The notes: a model not told the origin generated them from the letters alone. DNA of 23,930 nucleotides from Oscillospiraceae bacterium (GCA_015065205.1 SVQS01000011.1:1-23930), one strand, 5' to 3'. Shown: positions 1-8,653, counted from the first letter of the stretch. Translations and numbers: made by a program.

Positions 1-1
1 G

Positions 2-2599
2 CTCATTATCGGGTTCTTCCTGTTAGCTGCCTCGCTGTTCTACCTTTTAGGCATGACTCCCCAGCATTTGTGGAACCGCATTCGCAACTATCGTCGCACA
101 CATGGGAAGCGTGCTCCCTCTTATTCGGAGCAAAGTGCCGAGGATGCCGAGATCCGCGCAAAGATGGATGAGAAGATCCGTCGAACGACCTCTCGTCAGC
201 TGACGACCGACGACTCCGATAACTTTGCCGCTGAAGCCCCACTTGGCGCGGTTCGCGTTGTACAGCCCACAGGCAAAAAGAGCGCCGAGGATAAGATGGC
301 ACCAATGCCAATGCCCCGTCTTGACCCCACCCAAGAGGACAAGCTGTTTGTACCCGATAAGGTCAGTGAAAGAATGTCTGCTATGGATCAGGAGCCTGCT
401 CCGAGCGCATATCCCTCGGCACAGCCTGCAACTCCTGCAGCAGAAGTAAAACCTACCCCTGCACCGGATGCCGCGCTCAACCGCGATGCCGCCGTTGAAC
501 CGATCTTCCCCAAAACTTCTGAAAACAGACAGGTTCGCCGTGTTCCCAAGGCAGACCGCGACTTTGACCTCAAAAACATCTTTATCGATTTGGATGACAG
601 CGATGCGCGCCTGACAAAAAAGCACGCGCCCGTACCGCCCGAGGTTCCGCTTGCTCCCTCGCAAAGAAGTGCCGCGCCTCAGCAACGTCCTACTCCCGCT
701 CCCGCTGCAAGACCTGCGGCTCCCTCCACCGGGACATCAACGCCAAAGCCCGCATCTCCTACGACAAAACCGGCAGCCCCCGGCACAAGACCTGCCGCCC
801 CTGTGGCAAGACCCACAAATACAGCTCCTACAGCGACAAAGCCTGCCGCCAAGATGGCACAAAATCCTGCGGGATCTCCTCCCTCCATTTCTGCTATCAA
901 GCAACCCTCGCAGAAAATCGAGCAGCCTAAGGATTTCGGCTTGACCAGCGAAGAATTTGAACGTTTGGAAGCCGCCCAACAACAAAACACTCTGCCCCGT
1001 GCAGGTACTGCTGTAAAGAAATCAACTGCTCCAACAAGCGGCGATAAAAAGCCTGCCGCCGCAAAGCCCGTTGCAAAACCTGCAAAGCCCAAGCGTTACG
1101 TATTCCCTCCCGTTTCTTACCTGCAACCGGGTGAGCCGATGTCGGAGGAGAACAAAGCCGAGCTTGATGCAAGTAGCGAAGCTTTGGCAAATACCCTGCG
1201 CAGCTTCCACGTAAACATTTTGGGTGAACCCAGACACGCGTGCGGTCCTACCGTTACTCGATATGAGGTTACTCCTGCGGCAGGTGTACGCGTACGTACT
1301 ATCACCAATCTTGCAGATGACATCGCACTCGCTCTCCGTTCTTCGGGCGGCGTTCGTATCGAAGCACCGATTCCCGGAACAAACTCGGTTGGTATCGAGA
1401 TCCCTAACAAAACACGCTCCACCATTTATCTGCGCGAGCTTATTGAATCCAAAGCGTTTACTTCCTCGCAAAGCAAGCTGACCGCTTGTCTCGGTTCGGG
1501 TATTGCCGGCGAGCCCCTCATCTTTGACATTGCTAAAATGCCTCACTTGCTGATTGCAGGTACCACGGGTAGTGGTAAATCGGTTTGTATCAACTGTATT
1601 GTTATGAGCTTGCTCTATAAGGCAACCCCCGAGGATGTCAGACTGATTATGATCGACCCGAAAAAGGTTGAGTTCAGTATTTATAAGAACATTCCTCACC
1701 TGATGGCTCCCGTTGTAACCACGCCAAAGGATGCCGCAGGTGCTCTGCAAGCGGCTGTTGAAGAAATGGAGCGTCGCTTTGAACTGTTTGAACAAGTTGG
1801 CGTGCGTGACATTAAGGGTTACAACACCACGACCAAGGACGACCCCGATATGCCTCACCTGCCCTACATCGTCATTATCATTGACGAGTTGGCAGATTTG
1901 ATGATGACCGCGCGTGACGAGGTCGAAACGGCTATCTGCCGCATCGCACAAAAGGCGCGTGCCGCAGGTATGCACCTGATCATTGGTACCCAGCGTCCCT
2001 CCGCTGACGTTGTTACCGGTCTTATCAAGGCCAATGTTCCTTCCCGTATCGCGTTTGCGGTTAAGTCACAGGTCGACTCTCGCGTTATCCTTGACCACAT
2101 CGGTGCAGAATCGCTCACCGGTCGCGGTGATATGCTCTTCGTGCCCATCGGTTCGATGCGTGACACGCGTGTTCAGGGCGCATTTGTTGACGACAAAGAG
2201 GTTGAACGCATTTGCGAATTCATTCGTGCTACAAACGGCACGGCAGAATATGATGAAAAATTCATTGCCAAGCTCAAAGAGCTTGCCGCACAGTGCGGTA
2301 ACAAGGGCCGCAGCGGCGGTGACTTTGTTCCCTCCGGTGAGGACTCCGGCGAAAAGGGTGCGGACAGCAAATATGCTGACGCAGTTCGTATCGCAATCGA
2401 GGAAAAACGCATTTCCACCTCCCTGCTTCAACGCAAATTGGAGATTGGCTACAGCCGTGCGGCAAAGCTGATCGACCGTATGCAATCCGAGGGATATGTA
2501 TCCCCTCCCGACGGCTCCAAGCCGCGCACCATTCTCATTACAGCCGAGGAATATATGGAGAAATTCATAGACAACCAAGGCGGTAGTGAGGAAGCTTAA
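2..2599 (+). CDS. ftsK: FtsK/SpoIIIE-family DNA translocase (5' partial)
   Basis: This is a membrane-anchored, ATP-driven DNA pump that moves chromosomal DNA through the division or sporulation septum. The frame is open to the left edge. Before the first in-window ATG (53) it reads a hydrophobic stretch that looks like the end of the last transmembrane helix, so the true start lies upstream and 53 is not the start. Numbering from that ATG, residues about 200-345 form a Pro/Ala/Thr/Lys-rich linker. The motor domain follows, with Walker A GTTGSGKS at 503-510 and Walker B IVIIIDEL ending near D611-E612. A winged-helix gamma domain, which in this family reads KOPS/SRS DNA signals, lies at about 772-838. 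The family assignment is very secure. Whether it is the vegetative FtsK or the sporulation SpoIIIE paralogue cannot be told from this part. Confidence 0.96.
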   Translation, partial: LIIGFFLLAASLFYLLGMTPQHLWNRIRNYRRTHGKRAPSYSEQSAEDAEIRAKMDEKIRRTTSRQLTTDDSDNFAAEAPLGAVRVVQPTGKKSAEDKMAPMPMPRLDPTQEDKLFVPDKVSERMSAMDQEPAPSAYPSAQPATPAAEVKPTPAPDAALNRDAAVEPIFPKTSENRQVRRVPKADRDFDLKNIFIDLDDSDARLTKKHAPVPPEVPLAPSQRSAAPQQRPTPAPAARPAAPSTGTSTPKPASPTTKPAAPGTRPAAPVARPTNTAPTATKPAAKMAQNPAGSPPSISAIKQPSQKIEQPKDFGLTSEEFERLEAAQQQNTLPRAGTAVKKSTAPTSGDKKPAAAKPVAKPAKPKRYVFPPVSYLQPGEPMSEENKAELDASSEALANTLRSFHVNILGEPRHACGPTVTRYEVTPAAGVRVRTITNLADDIALALRSSGGVRIEAPIPGTNSVGIEIPNKTRSTIYLRELIESKAFTSSQSKLTACLGSGIAGEPLIFDIAKMPHLLIAGTTGSGKSVCINCIVMSLLYKATPEDVRLIMIDPKKVEFSIYKNIPHLMAPVVTTPKDAAGALQAAVEEMERRFELFEQVGVRDIKGYNTTTKDDPDMPHLPYIVIIIDELADLMMTARDEVETAICRIAQKARAAGMHLIIGTQRPSADVVTGLIKANVPSRIAFAVKSQVDSRVILDHIGAESLTGRGDMLFVPIGSMRDTRVQGAFVDDKEVERICEFIRATNGTAEYDEKFIAKLKELAAQCGNKGRSGGDFVPSGEDSGEKGADSKYADAVRIAIEEKRISTSLLQRKLEIGYSRAAKLIDRMQSEGYVSPPDGSKPRTILITAEEYMEKFIDNQGGSEEA

Positions 2600-2618
2600 T
2601 CAACATTTTAACATCTTT

Positions 2619-2655
2619 GGGGACTGACCTCGTCAGTCCCCACTTATGCCTTTTT
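2619..2655 (+). terminator. Hairpin terminator after ftsK
   Basis: There is a perfect 10-bp inverted repeat, GGGGACTGAC / GTCAGTCCCC (2619-2628 and 2632-2641), with a 3-nt loop. A short T-run follows only after about nine bases (near 2651-2655), so the terminator is strong in its stem but imperfect in its tail. It lies between the ftsK stop and the cardiolipin synthase start. Confidence 0.55.
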
Positions 2656-2688
2656 GTCATATACGAATACTATGAAAGGAGTACGCGT

Positions 2689-4224
2689 ATGAAGAAAATC
2701 AAATATCGCAGTAAATTTCGTCTGTTTTTGGGTAGGCGAATGTTCATCACTTTAATGATTTTGGCGCAGCTTGTGCTCCTTTTGACACTGCTTTTGCGCG
2801 GAAGTCAGTTACATTGGCTTGGGTTGGTTTTGACCGCTCTGAGTGTTGCAACCGCTTTGCACCTCATTACCCGCCCTGACAAATATGCCTTCAAAATTTT
2901 GTGGACGTTCCTCATTTTACTCTTTCCGCTCTTTGGCGGCGTGATGTATTGGACCTTCCATTTTCAAACGGCATCTACGGGCTTTCGTAAAACTCTGCAA
3001 AAAATTGAGGATGCGCAACATGCGGAATACCGCACGCTCTGTGCACCCGAAGAACCGAATCTTGCAAACGGTCAAGATGGGCGTCTGCTTTCCTATTTGC
3101 GTAACACAGCCGCCTTCCCTGCTTATGAGCATACCGAGAGCCGCTATTTTGAAGACGGCAAAGAGATGCTTTCCTCAATGCTCGCAGATATGCGACGCGC
3201 CGAAAAATTTATCTTTCTTGAATATTTCATTATTGAAGAAGGCATTATGTGGGATGCCATTCTTAAGGTGCTTCGCGAACGCGTGGCAGCGGGAGTGGAC
3301 GTGCGTGTGATATACGACGACCTTGGTTGCTTGCTCACGCTTCCCGTAGGGTATCAAAAAACCTTACGCTCCTATGGGATTCAGTGCGAGATATTCAATC
3401 GCTTTCATCCTCTGCTCACCACCCTGCAAAACAATCGCGACCACCGCAAAATTGCTGTGATAGACGGCAAAATCGCTTACACGGGTGGCATCAATTTAGC
3501 CGACGAATATATCAATGAAAAGCTTCGTTTCGGACACTGGCGCGACTCTGCCGTGCGGATGCAAGGTGCAGCGGCAGAGAGCTTTACCGCTATGTTTTTG
3601 CAGACTTGGCATCTGCTATCGCGCACGCGTGAGCCCTTGCGCGATCTTATCGCCGACAGAGACTCCATCACCCCCTCGGATGGATGGGTGCAGCCCTTTA
3701 CCGACAGCCCAATGGATAAAATTCACGTGGGCGAGCGCATCTATGCACACGCAATCACGCGCGCACAAAAAAGCTTATACATCACCACGCCCTATCTGAT
3801 GGTGGGTGAGGAGATACTATCTGCTATTAAATACTGCGCGCAAAGCGGCGTGGACGTGCGCGTTTTTGTACCGGGTATTCCCGATAAAAAAGTCGTGTTC
3901 TTTACCACGCGCTCCTACTACCGCGAGCTTCTCTCGGCGGGAGTGAAGATTTACGAATATACTCCCGGCTTTGTGCATTCCAAAATTGTGGTATCGGACG
4001 ATGATTTTTGTATGATTGGCAGTACAAATATGGATTTTCGAAGCCTTTACCTCAACTACGAGTGCGGCGCTTGCTTTTACGGCACAAAAATGGTTGCCGA
4101 CATCAAAACCGACATCCTAAACCTGCAAAACGATTGCCGCGAGATCACCGAGGCAGATTGCAAAACAAACTTTTTGGTTGAATTTTTGCAAAATATTTGC
4201 CGTATGTTTGCACCGATTATGTAA
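2689..4224 (+). CDS. cls: Cardiolipin synthase (phospholipase D family)
   Basis: This is a 511-residue membrane enzyme predicted to condense phosphatidylglycerol molecules into cardiolipin. Two N-terminal hydrophobic helices (about residues 19-37 and 42-60) and a third near 70-90 give the usual membrane anchor. The two HxKx4D catalytic motifs of the phospholipase D superfamily are intact: H252/K254/D259 in HRKIAVIDG and H430/K432/D437 in HSKIVVSDD. Each is followed by the expected glycine/asparagine segment (GGIN, GSTNMD). I chose the ATG at 2689 because AAAGGAG lies just upstream. An in-frame ATG at 2617 would add 24 residues encoded across the terminator-like hairpin and has no ribosome binding site. 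The length fits bacterial Cls proteins. The gene appears to be a single transcription unit. Confidence 0.93.
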   Translation: MKKIKYRSKFRLFLGRRMFITLMILAQLVLLLTLLLRGSQLHWLGLVLTALSVATALHLITRPDKYAFKILWTFLILLFPLFGGVMYWTFHFQTASTGFRKTLQKIEDAQHAEYRTLCAPEEPNLANGQDGRLLSYLRNTAAFPAYEHTESRYFEDGKEMLSSMLADMRRAEKFIFLEYFIIEEGIMWDAILKVLRERVAAGVDVRVIYDDLGCLLTLPVGYQKTLRSYGIQCEIFNRFHPLLTTLQNNRDHRKIAVIDGKIAYTGGINLADEYINEKLRFGHWRDSAVRMQGAAAESFTAMFLQTWHLLSRTREPLRDLIADRDSITPSDGWVQPFTDSPMDKIHVGERIYAHAITRAQKSLYITTPYLMVGEEILSAIKYCAQSGVDVRVFVPGIPDKKVVFFTTRSYYRELLSAGVKIYEYTPGFVHSKIVVSDDDFCMIGSTNMDFRSLYLNYECGACFYGTKMVADIKTDILNLQNDCREITEADCKTNFLVEFLQNICRMFAPIM

Positions 4225-4229
4225 TAAAA

Positions 4230-4326
4230 GGGGCTGAGTCATTCAGATGCAGAAGGCGTGATTTGGATATCGTCGGCGTACAAAGGTACGCCAGAGAGCC
4301 AAAACGCGACTAAAAAGCCACATAAA
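4230..4326. repeat. Structured intergenic element, possible dispersed repeat
   Basis: This non-coding stretch after cls contains a perfect 7-bp hairpin GGCGTAC-aaag-GTACGCC (4275-4292) and leads directly into the 18-bp hairpin at 4327-4366. No ORF fits it. From memory it resembles dispersed intergenic repeats of Clostridia genomes, but that was not checked. The rest of the gap up to 4457 is AT-rich. It holds only a weak AGTGGC/GCCACT inverted repeat near 4420-4458. Confidence 0.4.
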
Positions 4327-4366
4327 ATGAGGAAATCCGCCGAATTTTTTCGGCGGATTTCCTCAT
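4327..4366. terminator. Strong bidirectional-type hairpin between convergent genes
   Basis: A perfect 18-bp stem (4327-4344 and 4349-4366, arm ATGAGGAAATCCGCCGAA) has a TTTT loop. It sits between cls (+) and the convergent FkbM methyltransferase gene (-). On the minus strand the stem is followed by TTTTATG. On the plus strand only an A/T-rich tail follows, so it may serve the minus-strand gene better. Confidence 0.65.
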
Positions 4367-4457
4367 ATTAAAAACCCAAAGCTATATTTTTAGTTGGTCT
4401 TTATCTTTGTTTATAAGAGTGGCTTTGTTCTACGCTAAATGAATCTGCCACTTTTCT

Positions 4458-5570
4458 TTATATTTCCTCGTTTGTTACGTAAAGGTTAATATCCCACGCA
4501 GGGACACCTGCCATTCGTCGCAGATAAAAACCGCGATAGTGGGGGGCGATTTTTTGAATGTGCAACGGCAAAGCGAACATATCCTCACTGCGATGATAAA
4601 GAGACACGAGCAGTGTGGGCGCGTGTGCTATAAGAGTCTTTTGGGAGCCGTCAAGCGCTTCCCTTTCCGAGCCCTCGACATCATATTTGATGTAGTCCAC
4701 ACGTTCACCATTGAGAACTTTATCAAGGGGCAATGCTTTGATCTCGCTCACCTTTAGAGGGCGGTCGGCAAGGGTCTGTGAGCGATTTTTTTCAAACGAT
4801 GCGTTGCGATTGCCGCTTTTATCGAAAAAGAGAGTTTCTTCTTTATCCCACGCACCTGCATTGACGGGAATCATATGTGCGCGCGTTTCGGTCTCGGCAT
4901 AAGCCTGGAGCTTTTTGTAGTTGCGCGCGTCGGGCTCCATTGCCCAAACGGTTTCGATGTTTCCTTCCCCCTTTGTAAGGAGCTGACGAACGGTATCGCC
5001 GTTGTACGCACCAAGGTCGGCGGCAGCATGGATGGTTTCGGGGTGAATGATGTGCTCCCAAATCTCATTCTCACCGTTCGCGGCATCCAACAAATAACCG
5101 ATGTCGCCGGAGAGCTTATAGGAAAGAATATTATCAAAAATGCGGCGAGATTCATCATCCGACAGGAGAGCGCGAGCGGCGGCGAATTCTTCCTTGTGTT
5201 CTTCATAAAAAGCACGTGTGAAGAGCGTATCGCCAAAGGCGGGAACGTCAGGTGCGTAGAGCTCTGCCTCGGCGCGGATGCGCAAAATATTCTCCATTAC
5301 CTCGGGGCGTGATGTGCCAAACGAGAGCAGAACGATGACATTCTCGGCACCAAATTCGGCTTTAATATCACTCCAAGTGCGCACAGGCATACCGTGAAAG
5401 AGGTTGCCGCGCGCAAAGCCGTCGCTGGCAAAAACACCACTCACAGAAATGTCTCGCTCGCGGAGAACTGCCAAAATCTTATCGGCACCATTGCCCATGC
5501 CGTAAAGAACGATAGTTTTATCAGCATCCTTCAAATATTCCCATAAATCGCGCGTGCATTGCTGCAGCAT
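4458..5570 (-). CDS. FkbM-family SAM-dependent methyltransferase
   Basis: This is a 370-residue protein. The C-terminal half (about 180-360) is an FkbM-type methyltransferase: SAM-binding motif DLGAYNGDT at 185-193, the acidic EP at 212-213, and the family pattern YIKYDVEGSE at 293-302. The N-terminal 110 residues look like a small Rossmann-like domain (IVLYGMGNGADKIL at about 20-33). That domain is often fused to FkbM enzymes acting on surface sugars or secondary metabolites. No signal peptide or membrane helix is seen, so it is probably cytosolic. The ribosome binding site GGAAAGGGGGA lies just upstream of the ATG at 5570. A consensus promoter (5603-5630) makes it divergent from the HIT gene. 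The substrate cannot be predicted; O-methylation of a sugar or glycolipid is the usual guess for the family. Confidence 0.85.
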   Translation of the reverse strand: MLQQCTRDLWEYLKDADKTIVLYGMGNGADKILAVLRERDISVSGVFASDGFARGNLFHGMPVRTWSDIKAEFGAENVIVLLSFGTSRPEVMENILRIRAEAELYAPDVPAFGDTLFTRAFYEEHKEEFAAARALLSDDESRRIFDNILSYKLSGDIGYLLDAANGENEIWEHIIHPETIHAAADLGAYNGDTVRQLLTKGEGNIETVWAMEPDARNYKKLQAYAETETRAHMIPVNAGAWDKEETLFFDKSGNRNASFEKNRSQTLADRPLKVSEIKALPLDKVLNGERVDYIKYDVEGSEREALDGSQKTLIAHAPTLLVSLYHRSEDMFALPLHIQKIAPHYRGFYLRRMAGVPAWDINLYVTNEEI

Positions 5571-5602
5571 AGGACAGTTCCCCCTTTCCTTTCGTTATAT
5601 CT

Positions 5603-5630
5603 ATTATATCATATTTTGAGAGGTTGTCAA
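5603..5630 (-). promoter_or_regulatory. Sigma-A-type promoter of the FkbM gene
   Basis: Read on the minus strand, a perfect -35 TTGACA (5625-5630) and a perfect -10 TATAAT (5603-5608) are separated by 16 bp. The -10 box is about 32 nt upstream of the start codon of the methyltransferase gene. Confidence 0.8.
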
Positions 5631-5659
5631 GCAAGCTGTGAAGAAAAGCGCAAAAACCA

Positions 5660-5688
5660 TTGACTTTTCTCGCCTTTTGTTGTATACT
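5660..5688 (+). promoter_or_regulatory. Sigma-A-type promoter of the HIT gene
   Basis: The -35 TTGACT (5660-5665) and -10 TATACT (5683-5688) are separated by exactly 17 bp. The ribosome binding site and the ATG at 5719 follow 30 nt later. It is divergent from the minus-strand promoter at 5603-5630. Confidence 0.8.
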
Positions 5689-5718
5689 GTAGTCATACTG
5701 ACGAAAGGATGAAATTCT

Positions 5719-6060
5719 ATGTCTGATTGCATTTTTTGTAAAATTATTGGTGGGCAGATTCCCTCCTCTAAAGTTTTTGAGGATGAAATGGTGTATGCTT
5801 TCCGCGATATCGAGCCGATGGCGCCCGTGCACGTTTTGGTTGTGCCCAAGGTGCATATTCCCTCTGCCGATGGCGTGAATACCGAAAACAGCGCTTACGT
5901 GGCTCGCATTTTTGAGGCGATCCCTCAAATTGCCGCTGCCGAAGGGCTGACAAATGGTTATCGCGTGATTACCAACTGCGGCGAGGACGGTTGCCAAACG
6001 GTCAAGCATTTGCATTTTCACATTCTGGGTGGCAAAAAGCTGCCTGAGACGATGGCATAA
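5719..6060 (+). CDS. HIT-family (histidine triad) nucleotide hydrolase
   Basis: This 113-residue cytosolic protein has the length of HinT/HIT enzymes, which hydrolyse purine nucleoside phosphoramidates or related nucleotidyl adducts. The diagnostic HxHxHxx motif is intact as HLHFHIL (H97, H99, H101), with the nucleophile-position histidine present. The N-terminal C4-x2-C7 pair (CIFCKI) is typical of the zinc-containing HIT subgroup. The start is supported by GAAAGGA upstream of the ATG at 5719. The gene has its own promoter and a strong terminator, so it is monocistronic. Confidence 0.94.
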   Translation: MSDCIFCKIIGGQIPSSKVFEDEMVYAFRDIEPMAPVHVLVVPKVHIPSADGVNTENSAYVARIFEAIPQIAAAEGLTNGYRVITNCGEDGCQTVKHLHFHILGGKKLPETMA

Positions 6061-6061
6061 C

Positions 6062-6098
6062 AAAAGAACCGCGACTTCTGAGAAGTCGCGGTTCTTTT
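6062..6098. terminator. Bidirectional terminator between HIT gene and S1-domain gene
   Basis: A perfect 17-bp stem (6062-6078 and 6082-6098) with loop TGA has a GC-rich centre. A-runs on one side and T-runs on the other make it a Rho-independent terminator in both directions. It sits between the convergent ends of the two genes. Confidence 0.9.
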
Positions 6099-6100
6099 CT

Positions 6101-7069
6101 TTAATTCTCACTAAAAACAGTTTCTATCACTCGCGGAGCGCGGGTGGGAGAATATCTCCAACGTGCGATGTGCTGTGTTTCGTTAGTATCAATAAAGAAA
6201 CGCAAAGGCGTTCTCGGTGCGGGCGCAGAACAGCAAGCATCAATGAGCACGAGCTTGACCTTCATTCGCTCGGGCAGAATACTTTTGATGTAGACGGCAA
6301 CGCTTTGCCCAATCTTTGAGCGCAAAATCGCGGCTTCCTCTTCCCCTACCTCGGCAAGTCCTGCAAGATTGGGGGCAAGCTCTACGAACACACCATAGCT
6401 TTCAATGCTTCGCACAATGCCCGTAACCGTTTGCCCTGCCTCAAACGCGGCGGCGTTTTCTTCCCACGTTCCAAGAAGCTCTCGCAGGGTGGCGTATATG
6501 CGCTCGCTCTCGCGATTGACGCACTTGACAGCTACGGGAATGGTCATTCCGCAAGCAAGTCTGTCTCGCGGATGCGAGATGCGTGAGACCGAAATGCAAT
6601 CTACCGACAAAAGGGACGGCACACCGCATCCAATATCAACGAATGCGCCAAAGGGCTCCAGATGTGTGACGCGTGCTGTGAGAATGTCACCCGCCGAAAG
6701 ATGTTTCATATAATGCCGCATACACGCCTCTTGCGCCGCTCTGCGCGAAAGCTTTACTACGGGAACACCGTCGCGGCAATCAATCGAGAGGATCTTGCAC
6801 GCTACGGGCTTTCCGACTCTTGTGATAACGGCAATGTCTTTTTTGGTCTCTCCTGCGCGGCAGGCAACCGTTTCATCCGCCTCGATAATGCCGCGCGCGC
6901 AGTGCAGATCAACGTGCAGGCGCATTTCCTCATCGCAAAGCGTGGCAATGCCCTCTACAATAGCTCCGCGACTCATAGCGCGCTCGAGTCCCGCCAAAGA
7001 TGATAGGTATTCTCTGTTTTGTACGCTCTCGAGTAATGCCCCTTCGGGGCAATAGGTATCGGTCATCAT
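6101..7069 (-). CDS. S1-domain RNA-binding protein (S1-like)
   Basis: This 322-residue cytosolic protein has two recognisable S1 OB-folds, at about 125-196 (with FGAFVDIG at 140-147) and 211-275 (with YGVFVEL at 225-231). A degenerate S1-like segment precedes them at about 35-108. Clostridia genomes often label such proteins as ribosomal protein S1-like. They are shorter than full S1 (4-6 domains) and probably bind RNA or ribosomes. The gene begins with two ATG codons (7069 and 7066), and AAAGGAG lies about 9 nt upstream, so the exact first codon is uncertain by one residue. The C-terminal 45 residues have no clear domain. It is transcribed divergently from the spoVAF-like gene, and no convincing promoter was seen for it. 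Confidence 0.8.
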   Translation of the reverse strand: MMTDTYCPEGALLESVQNREYLSSLAGLERAMSRGAIVEGIATLCDEEMRLHVDLHCARGIIEADETVACRAGETKKDIAVITRVGKPVACKILSIDCRDGVPVVKLSRRAAQEACMRHYMKHLSAGDILTARVTHLEPFGAFVDIGCGVPSLLSVDCISVSRISHPRDRLACGMTIPVAVKCVNRESERIYATLRELLGTWEENAAAFEAGQTVTGIVRSIESYGVFVELAPNLAGLAEVGEEEAAILRSKIGQSVAVYIKSILPERMKVKLVLIDACCSAPAPRTPLRFFIDTNETQHIARWRYSPTRAPRVIETVFSEN

Positions 7070-7138
7070 TTTTCAAGTTCTCCTTTCCTTTTTTGCGATC
7101 CGATTTATTCAATCTTATGCCAAGAAGCTAACGATTAT

Positions 7139-7167
7139 GAATAGCTCTGCCATTTTGCGGCATAATA
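7139..7167 (+). promoter_or_regulatory. Sigma-G-like sporulation promoter
   Basis: GAATA (7139-7143) and CATAATA (7161-7167) are separated by 17 bp. This fits the forespore sigma-G pattern known from Bacillus (GHATR, about 17-18 bp, CATNHTA). It lies 28 nt upstream of the start codon of the spoVAF-like gene. No good sigma-A -35 box accompanies the -10. The assignment is by motif and gene function only. Confidence 0.6.
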
Positions 7168-7195
7168 AAGAAAAATAGGTTACGGAGAAACTTTT

Positions 7196-8653
7196 ATGCT
7201 TGAATTGTGCGGCGATTATCGCGAGAACGTGCGACACGTGGATGATGTTCTGCGCGTGCGCGAAAATTTTGATATCATCAAAAAAACGCTCTTTATTGGA
7301 GAGCATGAAACAACCTTATACTATATAGACGGCTTTGTTGACGGCGGTTCAATGAACAAGCTGATGTTCTATTTTCTCTCGCTCAAAGGGTTGGGGACTC
7401 CCACCGATGAGGGCGAGGATGCCGCGGCTCGCTATTTTGTAGAGCACCATATGCCCTTTGTTGAGGCAGAGGTGATGGAAGACGGCGAAAAGATGATACA
7501 AATGCTACTTTCGGGCACGACTCTGATGCTTGGGGAGACCTTTGGCCGATTTGCCATTATCATTGACTCGCGTACCTACCCTGCTCGCTCGGTTGCCGAA
7601 CCCGAGACCGACCGCGTGATGATGGGCTCGCGCGATGGATTTGTGGAAACGCTTGTTTTTAACACTGCAATGGTGCGCAGGCGTATCAGAGACCCCAACC
7701 TGACGATGTACTACACCAGCGTGGGCACACGTTCCAAAACCGACGTCGTTCTCTGCTATATCAAGGGAATTGCCGACGACAAGTACGTGCAAAAGCTCTC
7801 AAACAAATTGGACTCTATTCAAACCGATGCCCTGACGATGGGACACGAATCGCTTGCGGAGCTACTCATTCGACAAAGATGGTACAATCCGTTCCCCAAA
7901 ATCCGATACACCGAGCGTCCCGATGCGGCGGCAGCGCAACTGCTTGAGGGAAGCGTACTCATCATTTGCGACAACTCCCCCGAGGTGATGGTTCTGCCAA
8001 GCACCATTTTCGACTTTATGCAAGAGACAAATGACTTTTATTTCCCGCCCCTGACGGGAACCTATATTCGCATTGTGCGGCATTTGGTATTCTGGTCGAC
8101 GCTCTTTTTGGTTCCTCTTTGGTTCCTACTCATCCGCAACCCCGAATGGATCCCTGCGTGGCTCGGGTTCATCGTTCCGCAAGAGACAGGACGCATCCCC
8201 ATTTTTGCACAGCTGATACTGATGGAATTTATGATTGACGGCTTGCGGCTCGCATCGATGAACACCCCGAGTATGCTTTCTAACTCCCTTGCCATCGTGG
8301 GCGGACTGATACTTGGTGACTTTGCTGTAAGCATTGGATGGCTCATTCCCGAGGTCATTTTGTATATGGCATTTGTTTCGATTGCCAATTTTACGCAACG
8401 GAGCTATGAACTCGGATACGCATTCAAATTTATGCGGATTTTGCTCGTTGTCCTCATAGAGATACTCGGGCTCGTTGGTTTTGGCATCGGAACGGCGATC
8501 ATCATTCTTTTGCTTGTCAGCAACAAGACGGTGAACGGCGGACATTCCTATCTCTATCCGCTCATTCCCTTTGATGGACGCGCTCTGCTTTCGCTGTTTG
8601 TGAGGGTGAAGAAGGATAGCAAGGATAAAAAAGATAAGCAAAAAACAGCTTGA
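7196..8653 (+). CDS. spoVAF: SpoVAF-like spore germination protein (GerA subunit A family)
   Basis: This is a 485-residue integral membrane protein. GerA-type A subunits and SpoVAF sit in the spore inner membrane and act in germinant sensing or dipicolinate channel opening. The N-terminal soluble part (1-about 290) carries the family segment PETDRVMMGSRDGF (136-149) and the highly typical RQRWYNPFPKIRYTERPD (226-243). From about 295 onward there are four to five hydrophobic helices and a Lys-rich hydrophilic tail. The RQRWYNPFPKIRYTERPD segment and the total length match SpoVAF better than GerAA/GerBA/GerKA. The ribosome binding site GGAGAAA precedes the ATG at 7196. The gene stands alone: no spoVAA-AE genes flank it, unlike in Bacillus. 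It has a sigma-G-like promoter and its own terminator. Confidence 0.88.
   Translation: MLELCGDYRENVRHVDDVLRVRENFDIIKKTLFIGEHETTLYYIDGFVDGGSMNKLMFYFLSLKGLGTPTDEGEDAAARYFVEHHMPFVEAEVMEDGEKMIQMLLSGTTLMLGETFGRFAIIIDSRTYPARSVAEPETDRVMMGSRDGFVETLVFNTAMVRRRIRDPNLTMYYTSVGTRSKTDVVLCYIKGIADDKYVQKLSNKLDSIQTDALTMGHESLAELLIRQRWYNPFPKIRYTERPDAAAAQLLEGSVLIICDNSPEVMVLPSTIFDFMQETNDFYFPPLTGTYIRIVRHLVFWSTLFLVPLWFLLIRNPEWIPAWLGFIVPQETGRIPIFAQLILMEFMIDGLRLASMNTPSMLSNSLAIVGGLILGDFAVSIGWLIPEVILYMAFVSIANFTQRSYELGYAFKFMRILLVVLIEILGLVGFGIGTAIIILLLVSNKTVNGGHSYLYPLIPFDGRALLSLFVRVKKDSKDKKDKQKTA

Noticed and set aside
2617..2688. Upstream ATG extending the cardiolipin synthase by 24 residues
   Set aside because: The extension is encoded by the terminator-like hairpin and lacks a ribosome binding site, whereas the ATG at 2689 has AAAGGAG.
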